A DNA stretch of 64,000 nt from Marinobacter persicus (GTDB lineage: Bacteria > Pseudomonadota > Gammaproteobacteria > Pseudomonadales > Oleiphilaceae), in NCBI RefSeq assembly GCF_002934325.1, contig NZ_PTIV01000005.1, positions 62,001 to 126,000 on the forward strand, read 5' to 3'. Below are positions 27,253-36,497 of the stretch, piece by piece (the first letter of the stretch is position 1; every line of letters begins with the position of its first letter). Position numbers and translations under genes: made by a program. The notes beneath the pieces are model-generated. The model saw only the letters and a list, made by a program, of their open reading frames with translations, was not told where the DNA came from and did no database searches.

Positions 27253-27282
27253 AAACCGGGCGCTACATTGGTCGCACCCGGT
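27253..27282 (-). terminator. Weak hairpin after the metY pseudogene
   Basis: An interrupted stem of ACCGGG with GCG pairs to CGC and CCCGGT around a 10-nt loop, between metY and lipA. On the minus strand it is followed only by TTTCCCC, so termination would be weak. Confidence 0.35.
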
Positions 27283-27303
27283 GTTATTTGGTTGTGGGCT
27301 CAA

Positions 27304-28581
27304 TCAGGCCTGGGACTTGTCCAGGGCCTGGGTGATGTCGGCAATGATGTCGTCCACATGCTCAATGCCGATCGACAGGCGCACCAGGTCTTCACTCACG
27401 CCGGCGCTCTTGAGCTCGTCGGCATCCAGCTGGCGGTGGGTGGTGGTGGCTGGGTGGCAGGCCAGGGATTTGGCATCACCGATGTTGACCAGACGCAGGA
27501 TCATGTCCAGGGCGTCGATGAACTTGGCGCCAGCCTCGCGGCCACCTTTAATACCGAAGCTAAGAATGCCCGAGGCCTTGCCGCCACAGATCTTTTCGCA
27601 AGTCGCCTTGTAGGGGCTGTTGGCGAGGGCGGCGTAATTCACCCATTCCACGGCCGGGTGGTCCTGCAGGAACTGGGCAACCTTCTCGCTGTTCTCGCAG
27701 TGACGCTCCATGCGCAGGGCGAGGGTTTCCAGGCCCTGCATGATCAGGAAGGAGTTGAACGGCGACAGCGCAGAACCGGTGTTACGCAGCGGCACCACGC
27801 GGCAGCGGCCGATGAAGGCGGCTTCGCCCAGGGCTTCGGTTTAGACCACGCCATGGTAGGAGGGGTCCGGCTCGTTGAGCATCGGGAACTTCTCGGCGCT
27901 GGCTTTCCAGTCGAATTTGCCGGAGTCCACCACCACGCCGGCCACAGTGGTGCCGTGACCACCGATGTATTTGGTCAGTGAGTGGATCACGATATCGGCG
28001 CCGTGCTCGAACGGGCGGCACAGGAAGGGCGTGGCCACGGTGTTATCGACAATCAGCGGGATGCCGTGCTTGTGGGCGATGTCGGCCCATTTCTGGATGT
28101 CCACTACATTGCCGGCCGGGTTGCCGATGGACTCGCAGAACAGGGCGCGGGTCTGGTCGTCGATGGCTTTTTCCACGGCGTCGTAGTCGTCGTGGGTGAC
28201 CATGCGGCACTCGATGCCCTGGTTGGGCAGGGAGTGGGCGAACAGGTTGTAGGTGCCGCCGTACAACTGGCTGGTACTGACGATGTTGTTGCCCACTTTG
28301 CAGATAGTCTGCAGGGCGTAGGTGATGGCGGCCATGCCGGAGGCCACGGCCAGGGCGCCCACACCACCTTCCAGTGCGGCCATGCGTTCTTCGAGCACAC
28401 TGTTGGTGGGGTTCATGATGCGGGTGTAGATGTTGCCCTGCACCTTGAGGTCAAACAGGTCGGCACCGTGCTGGGTGTCGTCGAAGGTGTAGGAGGTGGT
28501 CTGGTAAATCGGCGTGGTGGCGGCCTTGGTGGTGGGGTCGCTCTTGAAGCCGGCGTGCAGCGCGAGGGTTTCCGCTTTCAT
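27304..28581 (-). pseudogene. metY: O-acetylhomoserine sulfhydrylase, interrupted by one in-frame TAA
   Basis: Encodes a PLP enzyme that makes homocysteine from O-acetylhomoserine and sulfide. The frame reads [26 protein letters not shown] through [19 protein letters not shown] (PLP lysine in LTK) and stops at codon 247, TAA at 27841-27843. The same frame then resumes without any shift (TEALGEAAFIGRCRVVPLRN) to a normal C-terminus at 27304. Homologues have a tyrosine there (GVVYTEALG), so a single TAC/TAT to TAA change explains the break. No other lesion is seen, so the mutation is recent or a sequence error. AAGGA precedes the ATG. No SAM-type riboswitch was recognised upstream. Confidence 0.88.
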
Positions 28582-28711
28582 GTCAACAATCCTTGCTGGT
28601 GATCTTCTTGGTAGTTGTAAGTAGAACTACGAAGTATGCCACAGGGAGCGGAAAGCACCCATAGTTTCAGGGGGTATCAGGATGTAAGTCGAAGTCTGTG
28701 CGTGGTGAGAC

Positions 28712-28824
28712 GCAAGTAGGCGGGTAGGCCTTTCCAAAACACGCTGTAAATACGTCCCTGTAACGCTCGAGCTCCGCCATCCATGGCTCCGCACGGTTTT
28801 GGAAAGGCCTACCCGCCTGCTTGC
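28712..28824 (+). repeat. Hairpin repeat, copy 2
   Basis: Arms 28712-28740 and 28796-28824 (29 bp) pair perfectly except for one T-G wobble. The loop is nearly identical to that of the copy at 10201-10309, in the same orientation. Relative to that copy, a T-A pair in the stem has become C-G (AGGTC/GACCT to AGGCC/GGCCT), a compensatory change. It lies 10 nt beyond the 3' end of the leftward serine hydrolase gene. Confidence 0.85.
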
Positions 28825-28834
28825 TGGCTTTTAG

Positions 28835-30082
28835 TTACACCAAAGCTCCGTACGCCAGCGCTCTTAATTCCTGGCGCACCGGATAAGCCCGCGAGGGAAT
28901 CAACTGGGTCATGAAGATCAGCACCAGGTCTTCGCTTGGGTCCACCATAAAGTGGGTGCCGGCCAGGCCGCCCCAGCCGTATTCGCCTTCCGAGCCAATG
29001 GTGTGGGACGCCGGTACGTCGGTTTTGACGGAAAAGCCGAGGCCAAAACCGGTGCCTTCGTAAGGAGTCTCGCTGAAGCCGCCAATGGACATTGTCGGGA
29101 GATCCTGGCCGCCGGGCAGGTGGTTGCGGCACATGAATTCCAGGGTTTTGCGGCCAATGATGCGGGCGCCCTGGTATTCGCCGCCCTGATTCAGGGCCTG
29201 GGCGAAGCGGAAGTAGTCGTCGATGGTGGAGACCAGGCCACCGCCGCCGGAATGGAAACGAGGGGGCTTCAGGTAACGGGAGCGTTCCGGATCGTCCTGC
29301 AGCTTCATGGTGTCGCCTTGCTGGTACAGGTAGCAGGCGGCAAAGCGGTCCTGCTGGTCCGGGCGCACGTGGAAGCCGGTCTCGGTCATGCCCAGGGGCT
29401 CGAAAATGTGCTGATGGAAGTACTCGTTCAGCGGCTGGCCGGAGAGCTGTTGCACCAGGTAGCCAAGTACATCGGTGGAGACCGAATAGTTCCAGGCGGT
29501 GCCAGGGTTGAACTCCAGCGGCAGTTCGGCCAGGCGATCCACCAGCTTGTCCAGAGTCAGTATCGGACTGCCATCCAGCTTCAGCTTGCGGTAAGCCGCA
29601 TCCACTGGGGTGCGCTCGGTGAAGCCGTAGGTGAGCCCCGAGGTGTGGGTGAACAGGTCCCGAATGGTCATGGTGGTGGTCGCCGGCTCGGTCTCGAAGT
29701 CCGGGTAATGGCCACTTTTGTACACCCGCAGGTTCTTCCAGTAAGGGATGTACTTATGCACGGGGTCGTTGAGCAGGAACTTGCCCTGCTCGTACAGCTG
29801 CATCATGGCGATGGCGGTGACGGGCTTGGTCATGGAATACACGCGAAAGACGGTGTCGCGCTCCATGGGCCTGCCGCGTTCCACGTCCCGTTGGCCCTGG
29901 GCCTGGCACCAGACCACCTCGCCGTGTCGTGCCAGCAGCGTGACCGCCCCTGGAAGTTTTCCGGGTTGCACGTACTGTTCGTTCAGGTGCCGGTGTATAC
30001 GACTCAGCCGATTGATGGATAACCCCGCCTGGACATCGGGGGCGGGGCGGTTGGTTTTGTCGTGAGAGCTGGTTGGGGTCAT
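28835..30082 (-). CDS. Serine hydrolase of the class C beta-lactamase/esterase family
   Basis: A 415-residue penicillin-binding-fold hydrolase, probably a family VIII-type esterase. The nucleophile motif SMTK ([12 protein letters not shown], near residue 83) matches S-x-x-K, and the second motif is a tyrosine in [20 protein letters not shown]-like glycine-rich sequence ([10 protein letters not shown]) near the C-terminus replaces the KTG of beta-lactamases, as in esterases. No signal peptide is evident, so it is probably cytosolic. The substrate is unknown. Hairpin repeat copy 2 lies immediately downstream. Confidence 0.85.
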   Translation of the reverse strand: MTPTSSHDKTNRPAPDVQAGLSINRLSRIHRHLNEQYVQPGKLPGAVTLLARHGEVVWCQAQGQRDVERGRPMERDTVFRVYSMTKPVTAIAMMQLYEQGKFLLNDPVHKYIPYWKNLRVYKSGHYPDFETEPATTTMTIRDLFTHTSGLTYGFTERTPVDAAYRKLKLDGSPILTLDKLVDRLAELPLEFNPGTAWNYSVSTDVLGYLVQQLSGQPLNEYFHQHIFEPLGMTETGFHVRPDQQDRFAACYLYQQGDTMKLQDDPERSRYLKPPRFHSGGGGLVSTIDDYFRFAQALNQGGEYQGARIIGRKTLEFMCRNHLPGGQDLPTMSIGGFSETPYEGTGFGLGFSVKTDVPASHTIGSEGEYGWGGLAGTHFMVDPSEDLVLIFMTQLIPSRAYPVRQELRALAYGALV

Positions 30083-30107
30083 GGTGAAATTAATTATGGT
30101 TGTAGCT

Positions 30108-30137
30108 TAAAGGTTTTTAATAAAATGCCGGTATAAT
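30108..30137 (+). promoter_or_regulatory. Promoter of the chemoreceptor gene at 30171
   Basis: TTAAAG (30108-30113), 18 nt and a perfect TATAAT (30132-30137) precede the gene. The -35 is weak, consistent with a regulated promoter. The predicted start at about 30144 lies inside the FNR-type box. Confidence 0.55.
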
Positions 30138-30150
30138 TGATCTGGATCAC
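30137..30150. promoter_or_regulatory. FNR-type box overlapping the chemoreceptor promoter
   Basis: TTGAT-CTGG-ATCAC begins on the last base of the -10 and covers the predicted transcription start. An FNR protein bound here would be expected to repress. It matches the half-site pattern of the box at 20593-20606 exactly. Confidence 0.6.
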
Positions 30151-30170
30151 ATCATCAAGAGAGTTTGCCA

Positions 30171-31811
30171 ATGGCAGTGCTGAATAACCTGTCCCTGAAA
30201 CTACGCCTGACCGTTCTGGTATTGATTCCTTTATCAGCGATAGCCGGCCTTTCCATCTATGCGCTGGTCGTTTTCGCGGATATCAACCGTGGTGTCTCCA
30301 GCATCTACAATGATCGCGTTGTGCCTCTGAAAGATTTGAAGATCATTTCTGACGAGTACGCGGTAAACGTAGTCGATGCGATTAATAAGGTGAATGCAGG
30401 GCTGCTCACCCCCGAAGCCGCAGTGGCGCTGCTGACAGACGCACAGGGTGTGGTTGAGAGGCGCTGGAACGACTATACAGGTACGCTCCTGACGGCAAAA
30501 GAGCAAACGCTGGTGAATGAGGTGGAAGCCCTGTTTGCGGATGCCGATCAGGCGATTGCCAAAGCCATTACTTTGTTGGAAAGAGCCCCAGCCAATGCGC
30601 GGGGCCAACTGGACGCCATTGACGGCCCTCTTTACACGTCGATTGATCCGGTGACTTCAAAAATTGCCGAGTTGATTGATTTGCAACTGGAGGTGGCTGC
30701 AGAGGCGCATCAGGACGTCAGCTCGCTCTATGACTTCAGTAAAGTGTTGTATCCGGTTGTTGCGGTTCTGGTGGGGCTGGTCGCTCTGATTGCCAGTGTG
30801 CTAATTATTATGTCCATTACTCGGCCTCTGGGCGCGATGAGGCAGTTGATGGCCAAGGTTACAGCGGAATCGGACGTGTCTGCCCGGGTAGTGGTGCAGG
30901 GCAGGGATGAGCTGGCCGAGCTGGGGCACTCGCTCAATACCATGCTCGGAGAGTTTGACGATATTATCGTCCGTTTTTCGGCGATATCCGAGGAAGTGGC
31001 AACGGCCTCTGAGGAGTTGTCTTCCATTAATGCCGATACGGAAAAGAATGTCGAGGCGCAATCCGAACAGACGGACCAGGTCGCAACGGCGATGCATCAG
31101 ATGAGCGCGGCATCCTCCGATGTGGCGCGAAGCGCGGATGAGGCGCAATCGGCCGCTTTGGAGGCCAAAAACCTTGGTGGTGAAGGGCGCGAGGCCGGTA
31201 ATCGAGGTCGTGAAGCACTTGAACGTTTGTCCGCTGACATCCGGCGAGTGTCCGATCGGATCAATGCGCTTGAGACCAAAAGCGGAGACATCCAACGTGT
31301 GACTCAGGTGATCAATGACATCGCCGATCAGACCAATTTGCTGGCGCTCAATGCCGCGATCGAGGCGGCCCGGGCGGGTGAGCATGGCCGAGGGTTCTCG
31401 GTGGTGGCCGACGAGGTTCGGTCGTTGGCGCGGCGGACTCAGTCTTCTACGGCCGAGATTTCCGAGGTGATCAATGGGCTGACTGAAGAAAGCAAGGCGG
31501 CGGTGGCGGTCATGCAGTCTGGCCTGGAGCAGGTGGAAGACAACCGGATGTTGATCGAAGAGATTGCTCAGACGATTAATTCGATGAGTGATGCCATCGA
31601 GCGAATTTCCCAGATGGGCGAACAGATTGCCAGCGCCTCGGAAGAACAGTCTGTGGCGGCGGAACAGGTGAGTGGCAATCTTACCCACATCGTGGACTTT
31701 TCGAGCCAGAACCTGACGGGGGCGCGCCAGTCCTCCGAAGCCAGCCAGGAGCTGGCCAGGTTGTCGGCGGAGATGCAGGAACGCTTCTCGGTTTTCAAGA
31801 CATCGGCTTGA
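30171..31811 (+). CDS. Methyl-accepting chemotaxis protein with periplasmic four-helix domain
   Basis: A 546-residue transmembrane chemoreceptor. The first membrane helix ([21 protein letters not shown]) is followed by about 160 residues of predicted helical periplasmic domain of the 4HB type. The second helix ([23 protein letters not shown]) leads to HAMP ([15 protein letters not shown]) and the signalling domain with tip [22 protein letters not shown]-type sequence. The ligand is unknown. ATG 30171 is preferred to an in-frame TTG at 30165. Its promoter is overlapped by an FNR-type box. It ends at a strong terminator. Confidence 0.93.
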   Translation: MAVLNNLSLKLRLTVLVLIPLSAIAGLSIYALVVFADINRGVSSIYNDRVVPLKDLKIISDEYAVNVVDAINKVNAGLLTPEAAVALLTDAQGVVERRWNDYTGTLLTAKEQTLVNEVEALFADADQAIAKAITLLERAPANARGQLDAIDGPLYTSIDPVTSKIAELIDLQLEVAAEAHQDVSSLYDFSKVLYPVVAVLVGLVALIASVLIIMSITRPLGAMRQLMAKVTAESDVSARVVVQGRDELAELGHSLNTMLGEFDDIIVRFSAISEEVATASEELSSINADTEKNVEAQSEQTDQVATAMHQMSAASSDVARSADEAQSAALEAKNLGGEGREAGNRGREALERLSADIRRVSDRINALETKSGDIQRVTQVINDIADQTNLLALNAAIEAARAGEHGRGFSVVADEVRSLARRTQSSTAEISEVINGLTEESKAAVAVMQSGLEQVEDNRMLIEEIAQTINSMSDAIERISQMGEQIASASEEQSVAAEQVSGNLTHIVDFSSQNLTGARQSSEASQELARLSAEMQERFSVFKTSA

Positions 31812-31827
31812 CCTGAACCTAAACGAC

Positions 31828-31857
31828 AAAAGCCCGGCTCCAAAGCCGGGCTTTTTT
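31828..31857 (+). terminator. Rho-independent terminator after the chemoreceptor gene
   Basis: A 9-bp stem (31831-31839 with 31844-31852, AGCCCGGCT/AGCCGGGCT) with a CCAA loop is followed by TTTTTT and preceded by an A-run, so it may also serve the convergent DUF4124 gene. Confidence 0.9.
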
Positions 31858-31892
31858 GATCGCGCATATTCTGGGCCTCGTAATGGCCCGAA

Positions 31893-32411
31893 TCAGTAAT
31901 CTGATTCCCGGGGGCGGGGAATTATCGGACATTTATCGTAGGCCTCAACCCTATTGCTGCCATTTCTGTTTTTGTAGGGGCCAAAACAGTCCTGAGCTTT
32001 TCGATAGCGCTCCATTGCCTGTTCGTACCGTTTTTTGCGCTCCATGGGTGTGGCAGGTGATGTCAAAGGCGGCCGTTCGGATGTTTTTGCATTCTCAGGT
32101 TTGGGGAGCGCTTCCTTGTGGTTTTCGGGCGCTCTGTCGGGGCTGTTCGCTTCGGCAGTGCTTTCTGCAGCATCGCGTATTCGCTCGGCCCTGGCATGAG
32201 CAGCTTCGACTTCTTCTTTACTGGGGGGCTTCGCTGAGAGTTCCACAGGGTTTGCCTCATCGCGGTGCTGGACCGGAACCCTGTCAGAAAAATGGACCTT
32301 CCCGTTTGAATCTGTCCACTGGTAGATTTCGGCATTGGTTGTCGGCGAGGAAAGAAGTAGTGCAGATATCAGGACACCTATCCATATGGAATCGAGCGGT
32401 TGTAGTTCCAT
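31893..32411 (-). CDS. DUF4124 domain-containing exported protein
   Basis: A 172-residue protein with an N-terminal hydrophobic signal (SIWIGVLISALLLSS) and a DUF4124 segment right after the cleavage region (AEIYQWTDSNGKVHFSDRVP). The rest is charged, proline- and alanine-rich, with two cysteines near the end (AQDCFGPYKN, DKCPII). DUF4124 is a common exported module in gammaproteobacteria with no known activity. A G-rich stretch 5 nt before ATG 32411 supports that start; a GTG/ATG further up (32432) is possible. Confidence 0.8.
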   Translation of the reverse strand: MELQPLDSIWIGVLISALLLSSPTTNAEIYQWTDSNGKVHFSDRVPVQHRDEANPVELSAKPPSKEEVEAAHARAERIRDAAESTAEANSPDRAPENHKEALPKPENAKTSERPPLTSPATPMERKKRYEQAMERYRKAQDCFGPYKNRNGSNRVEAYDKCPIIPRPRESDY

Positions 32412-32603
32412 TACGTCCCCCCCTGTTTTCAACCGATAAGCCTGGCAGGCGATTATTCCGTTAATAGGCTTGTATAAAGAATAAGCAGGATGCGTAAGGA
32501 TAGCAAAGGCAAGGTCGGGCGGGATATTGCGCGTTAGGGGCTGCTGCGCCCCTCAGCGATTGTTTGATCAATCGTCCATGTTGTAGGCAATTTGTAGACA
32601 CCC

Positions 32604-32640
32604 AATAAAAAAGGGTTACAGCGTGAACTGTAACCCTTTG
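32604..32640 (-). terminator. Rho-independent terminator of tRNA-Met
   Basis: On the minus strand a 12-bp stem (AAAGGGTTACAG with CTGTAACCCTTT, complement of 32610-32639) ends in a T-run. It lies 6 nt beyond the 3' end of the tRNA. Confidence 0.88.
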
Positions 32641-32645
32641 AAATC

Positions 32646-32722
32646 TGGTAGCAAGGGGCGGAGTCGAACCGCCGACCCCGGCATTATGAGTGCCGTGCTC
32701 TAACCAACTGAGCTACCTTGCC
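32646..32722 (-). tRNA. tRNA-Met (elongator, anticodon CAT)
   Basis: A 77-nt cloverleaf with encoded CCA. The anticodon loop is CTCATAA, and the D-arm GCTCAGTTGGTTAGAGC and variable loop GGGTC match elongator Met rather than initiator or lysidine-Ile tRNA. The first acceptor pair is G1-U72, where the E. coli counterpart has G-C. It has its own promoter and terminator. Confidence 0.92.
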
Positions 32723-32757
32723 ATTTCGCTTTGGGCATCGCCCCAAACGAGGCGCGT

Positions 32758-32786
32758 ATTTTCGACATTTGGCCTCAAGGTGTCAA
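32758..32786 (-). promoter_or_regulatory. Sigma70 promoter for tRNA-Met
   Basis: On the minus strand TTGACA (complement of 32781-32786), 17 nt and GAAAAT (complement of 32758-32763) are followed by ACGCGCC, the same discriminator as at the tRNA-Leu promoter. The -35 lies in the loop of an 8-bp inverted repeat (32771-32778 with 32791-32798, GGCCTCAA/TTGAGGCC) that may end ychF transcription. Confidence 0.65.
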
Positions 32787-32814
32787 GGCTTTGAGGCCAA
32801 AAAATCCCGAATTA

Positions 32815-33906
32815 TTAAACGTTAAACCGGAAGTGGATGATGTCGCCGTCCTGGACGATGTAGTCCTTACCTTCCAGGCGCCATTTGCCCGCGTCCTTGG
32901 CGCCCTGTTCGCCATTATTGGCGACGAAATCTTCGTAGCCCACCACTTCGGCACGGATGAAGCCGCGCTCGAAATCGGTGTGGATCACGCCCGCAGCCTG
33001 CGGGGCGGTGGCGCCGATGCGCACGGTCCAGGCGCGAACTTCTTTTACGCCGGCGGTGAAGTAGGTCTGCAGGCCCAGCAGGTTGTAGCCGGCGCGGATA
33101 ACGCGGTCCAGGCCCGGTTCTTCAATGCCCATTTCATCCAGGAACATGGATTTCTCGTCGTCTTCCAGTTCGGAGATTTCCGCCTCAAGCTTGTTGCAGA
33201 TAGGTACCACGACGGCGTTCTCTTCGTCGGCAATGGCCTTCACTTGGTCCAGGTACGGATTGTTCTCGAAGCCATCTTCGTTAACGTTGGCGATGTACAT
33301 GGTGGGCTTGACGGTCAGCAGGCACAGCTCACGGATCAGGGCCATCTGGTCTTTGTCCAGGCCCATGCTGCGTACGGGCTTGCCTTCATTCAGTACCGGC
33401 AGCAGCTGCTCGAACATGGCCAGTTGGGCCTTGGCATCCTTGTCGCCGCTCTTGGCCACCCGCTGGACGCGCTTGATGGCTTTTTCCACGGTGTCCAGGT
33501 CGGCCAGGGCCAGCTCGGTGTTGATTACTTCAATGTCGGCGGCCGGGTCCACTTTGTTGGACACGTGAATCACGTTGCCGTCGTCAAAGCAGCGCACCAC
33601 GTGGGCGATGGCGTCGGTCTGGCGAATGTTCGCGAGGAACTGGTTACCCAGGCCTTCGCCCTTGGAGGCGCCTTCCACCAGGCCTGCAATGTCGACAAAC
33701 TCCATGGCGGTGGGGATCACCTTCTGGGGTTTGACGATTTCTTCCAGTTTGTCGAGCCGTGGGTCCGGCATGGGTACCACACCGGCGTTGGGTTCGATGG
33801 TGCAGAAGGGGAAGTTTTCCGCGCCGATGCCGGATTTGGTCAATGCATTGAACAAGGTGGATTTGCCGACGTTGGGAAGGCCGACAATGCCGCAGTTAAA
33901 TCCCAT
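32815..33906 (-). CDS. ychF: Redox-regulated P-loop ATPase/GTPase YchF (OLA1 family)
   Basis: A 363-residue ribosome-associated Obg-related NTPase; family members hydrolyse ATP in preference to GTP and influence stress responses. G1 is GLPNVGKST at residues 9-17, G3 is [16 protein letters not shown], and the altered G4 (usually NKxD) is NVNEDG, the basis for ATP preference. A C-terminal TGS domain is present ([16 protein letters not shown] ... VQDGDIIHF). The order pth-ychF is conserved in gammaproteobacteria. Confidence 0.96.
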   Translation of the reverse strand: MGFNCGIVGLPNVGKSTLFNALTKSGIGAENFPFCTIEPNAGVVPMPDPRLDKLEEIVKPQKVIPTAMEFVDIAGLVEGASKGEGLGNQFLANIRQTDAIAHVVRCFDDGNVIHVSNKVDPAADIEVINTELALADLDTVEKAIKRVQRVAKSGDKDAKAQLAMFEQLLPVLNEGKPVRSMGLDKDQMALIRELCLLTVKPTMYIANVNEDGFENNPYLDQVKAIADEENAVVVPICNKLEAEISELEDDEKSMFLDEMGIEEPGLDRVIRAGYNLLGLQTYFTAGVKEVRAWTVRIGATAPQAAGVIHTDFERGFIRAEVVGYEDFVANNGEQGAKDAGKWRLEGKDYIVQDGDIIHFRFNV

Positions 33907-33988
33907 GGAATGCCTCTGCTGGTGCTGAAAATTTGCGCGGATTATACCGGGCTAATGGTAAGGGTGCGAGTAGGGCTGGCCGCTATGC

Positions 33989-34579
33989 TCAGGCGACGGG
34001 CTTGAAGCTGTGCAGGCGGTTCATGGCCGCTGCCAGGTTGCCGCCGGCTGCCTGGGGCAATACGCGGGTAATCTCGTCAAACACGGCGTGCAGGTCTTCG
34101 GTTTCGCGTTTGCCCAACCGGCCCAGTACGTAACCGGTCACTTTCCGGCTGTCGCCAGGGTGGCCGATGCCGATGCGTAAACGCTGGAAATTGTTGGTGC
34201 CCAGGTGAGCGATGGTGTCCCGCAGACCATTATGGCCGCCATGGCCGCCGCCTTTTTTCAGCTTAGCCGTGCCGGGCGGGAGGTCGAGCTCATCATGAGC
34301 GACCAGGATCTGTTCGGGAGAAATCTTGAAGAAGTCCGCCAGGGCCTTGATGGCAAGTCCGCTGCGGTTCATGAAGGTGCTCGGGTTGAGCAGGTGCAGG
34401 TCCAGGCCCTGCCAGTGGATGCGGGCGTAGAGCCCGTGGTACTTCTTGTCCGGACGGAGCGTCTGGCCCGCTTCACGGGCCAGCGCTTCGACGAACAGGG
34501 CACCGGCGTTATGGCGGGTATTCTCGTAGTCGGGGCCCGGGTTGCCCAGGCCGACGATCATGACAATATCCTGTGCCAT
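33989..34579 (-). CDS. pth: Peptidyl-tRNA hydrolase
   Basis: Releases peptides from prematurely dropped peptidyl-tRNA. The 196-residue enzyme has the N-terminal [19 protein letters not shown] with the catalytic histidine, plus [10 protein letters not shown] and HDELDLPPG with the conserved aspartate, and [12 protein letters not shown]. It is the normal size. It lies 20 nt after rplY in the same direction. Confidence 0.97.
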   Translation of the reverse strand: MAQDIVMIVGLGNPGPDYENTRHNAGALFVEALAREAGQTLRPDKKYHGLYARIHWQGLDLHLLNPSTFMNRSGLAIKALADFFKISPEQILVAHDELDLPPGTAKLKKGGGHGGHNGLRDTIAHLGTNNFQRLRIGIGHPGDSRKVTGYVLGRLGKRETEDLHAVFDEITRVLPQAAGGNLAAAMNRLHSFKPVA

Positions 34580-34599
34580 TGCTCAGTGCCCCCGGAGGA

Positions 34600-35238
34600 T
34601 TACTCCTCGCCGCCTTCTTCGCCTTCGGCTTCTTCGCTGTCGTCAGCCTTGGCGCCTTTCGGCTTGTGCACAGACACAACCGGCTGGTCGTGGTCTTCAC
34701 CCTGCATCAGGGCGGCGGAGCGAACGCCTTCCGGCAGCTTCAGGTCGCTCAGGTGAACAACCTGGTCCATCTTGACGTCGTTCAGGTCAACTTCGATGAA
34801 CTCAGGCAGGTTCTGCGGCAGACACACAACTTCCACTTCGGTCATGTTGTGGGAGGCAACGCCACCTTCAAGCTTGATAACCGGTGCAGACTCTTCGTTC
34901 AGGAAGTGCAGCGGTACCTGGACGTGGATTTCGTGGTCCTTGTCAACGCGCTGGAAGTCAGCGTGAGTCAGGATTGGCTTGTACGGGTGACGCTGCAGGT
35001 CCTTCAGGATCACGCTTTCTTTCTTGCCGTCCAGTTCGATGGTCAGAACGTGGGAAAAGAAGGCTTCGTTTTCCAGGGACTTCTTCAGCTCGTTGTGCCA
35101 GATGGCAACCGGAGTTGCATCTTTGCCGCCACCGTAGATGATGGCCGGGATTTTACGCTCTTCGCGACGCAGGCGGCGGCTCGCACCCTTCCCCTGGTCG
35201 TCACGAGGAAATGCTTCAATTACGAATTCCTGAGACAT
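34600..35238 (-). CDS. rplY: 50S ribosomal protein L25 (Ctc/TL5 form)
   Basis: A 5S rRNA-binding large-subunit protein. The 212-residue two-domain form has an N-terminal L25 domain (GKGASRRLRREERKIPAIIYGG), a C-terminal TL5 domain and an acidic tail (DDSEEAEGEEGGEE). GAGG lies well placed upstream of ATG 35238; an in-frame ATG at 35259 is part of that leader. Located between prs and pth, the usual arrangement in Pseudomonas and relatives. Confidence 0.95.
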   Translation of the reverse strand: MSQEFVIEAFPRDDQGKGASRRLRREERKIPAIIYGGGKDATPVAIWHNELKKSLENEAFFSHVLTIELDGKKESVILKDLQRHPYKPILTHADFQRVDKDHEIHVQVPLHFLNEESAPVIKLEGGVASHNMTEVEVVCLPQNLPEFIEVDLNDVKMDQVVHLSDLKLPEGVRSAALMQGEDHDQPVVSVHKPKGAKADDSEEAEGEEGGEE

Positions 35239-35324
35239 GATACTTACCTCGTTGTTCATTCAGGTGGCCCGCGACCAGGCGTCTTCCTGAATGAGTTTCT
35301 GAAAAGGCCGAGTTTTTCGGCCGA

Positions 35325-35358
35325 CTAAAACAATCGGGAGCCCTGCAGGGCTCCCGAT
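35325..35358 (-). terminator. Terminator after prs
   Basis: A perfect 26-nt palindrome (35333-35358, half site ATCGGGAGCCCTG) is followed on the minus strand by TTGTTTTAG. It lies between prs and rplY and could reduce read-through into rplY. A smaller GGCCGA/TCGGCC hairpin is at 35306-35323. Confidence 0.7.
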
Positions 35359-35400
35359 CGGAAATTTGCTTTTACGTCTGATACTTGGGCTGTGCCCAGA

Positions 35401-36351
35401 TCACTCGTTTTCAAACATGGCGCTGATAGATTCCTCGTTGCTCACGCGACGAATGGATTCGGCGAGCAGCCCGGCCATGCTGACGGGGCGGATTCTATCA
35501 CACTTTTTCACCTTGTCACCCAGCGGGATGGTATCGCAGACCACCAGCTCGTCGAGATCGGAATTGCTGATGTTCTCGATAGCCGGGCCAGACAGCACCG
35601 GGTGGGTGATGTAAGCGACAACGCGGGAGGCGCCGTGCTCTTTCAGTGCGTTGGCGGCCTTGCACAGGGTGCCTGCGGTATCGACGATGTCGTCCACCAG
35701 GATGCAGGTTTTGTCTCTGACGTCACCGATGATATGCATAACCTGGGACACGTTCGCCTTCGGGCGGCGCTTGTCGATAATGGCCAGGTCGGCGTCGTCG
35801 AGGCGCTTGGCTACGGCGCGGGCACGGACAACGCCGCCAACGTCGGGTGAAACCACCACGAAGTTGTCAAAGCGCTGGCGTTCGATGTCTTCGAGCAGTA
35901 CCGGTGTGGCGTAGATGTTGTCCACGGGAATGTCGAAGAAGCCCTGAATCTGATCCGCGTGCAAATCAACGGTCAGTACACGATCCACGCCGATGCTGGA
36001 GATCATGTCCGCAACAACCTTCGCACTGATGGCAACCCGGGTCGAGCGTACCCGACGATCCTGGCGGGCGTATCCGTAATAGGGGATAACGGCGGTGATT
36101 CGTGTGGCGGAGGCGCGGCGCAGGGCGTCGGCCATCACGATCAGTTCCATCAGGTTGTCGTTGGTCGGGTAGCAGGTCGGCTGAATAATGAAGACGTCGT
36201 GACCACGAACGTTCTCGTCGATTTCGACGGTGGTTTCGCCATCACTGAAACGGCCAACGGTGGCCTGACCCATGGGGATGTGAAGTTTCTTGGCAATATC
36301 CTGGGCAAGTTCAGGATTGGCATTGCCCGCGAAGATCATCAATTTGGACAC
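35401..36351 (-). CDS. prs: Ribose-phosphate pyrophosphokinase
   Basis: Makes PRPP from ribose 5-phosphate and ATP for nucleotide, histidine and tryptophan synthesis. The 316-residue enzyme has [18 protein letters not shown], the catalytic flexible loop [21 protein letters not shown] and the PRPP-binding [13 protein letters not shown] 36351 has AGGA 8 nt upstream and is preferred; ATG 36339 is internal to the first beta strand. The open frame runs on upstream through tRNA-Gln, which is not coding. Confidence 0.95.
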   Translation of the reverse strand: MSKLMIFAGNANPELAQDIAKKLHIPMGQATVGRFSDGETTVEIDENVRGHDVFIIQPTCYPTNDNLMELIVMADALRRASATRITAVIPYYGYARQDRRVRSTRVAISAKVVADMISSIGVDRVLTVDLHADQIQGFFDIPVDNIYATPVLLEDIERQRFDNFVVVSPDVGGVVRARAVAKRLDDADLAIIDKRRPKANVSQVMHIIGDVRDKTCILVDDIVDTAGTLCKAANALKEHGASRVVAYITHPVLSGPAIENISNSDLDELVVCDTIPLGDKVKKCDRIRPVSMAGLLAESIRRVSNEESISAMFENE

Positions 36352-36403
36352 GTCTGTATCCTTCTCGGTATCGGCGTTGGATTCAGAAGAACTCGAAGAA
36401 AGG

Positions 36404-36478
36404 TGGCTGGGGTGGCAGGATTCGAACCTGCGCATGACGGGATCAAAACCCGTTGCCTTACCACTTGGCGACACCCCA
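36404..36478 (-). tRNA. tRNA-Gln (anticodon TTG)
   Basis: A 75-nt cloverleaf with encoded CCA (complement of 36404-36406). Acceptor stem TGGGGTG pairs with CACCCCA, and the anticodon loop TTTTGAT gives TTG, reading CAA and CAG. It lies 19 nt after ispE and 52 nt before prs, so it is probably cut from the ispE-prs transcript. Confidence 0.96.
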
Positions 36479-36497
36479 GTATCGTGCTTCTTTGGCA

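Noticed and set aside
27304-27798. A separate 164-residue gene starting at GTG 27798
   Set aside because: It is the C-terminal part of metY in the same frame as the upstream part; it lacks the PLP lysine and is best read as the second half of one broken gene.
28582-28711. A SAM riboswitch or MetJ sites before metY
   Set aside because: Only a short GTAGTT/AACTAC hairpin and a ribosome binding site were seen; no riboswitch core or repeated AGACGTCT-like boxes.
28952-30022. A 356-codon plus-strand frame opposite the serine hydrolase
   Set aside because: Antisense shadow; the minus-strand protein has clear SxxK and other motifs.
32731-34005. A 424-codon plus-strand frame opposite ychF
   Set aside because: Antisense shadow of a well-conserved gene that also runs into the tRNA-Met promoter region; no protein family recognised.
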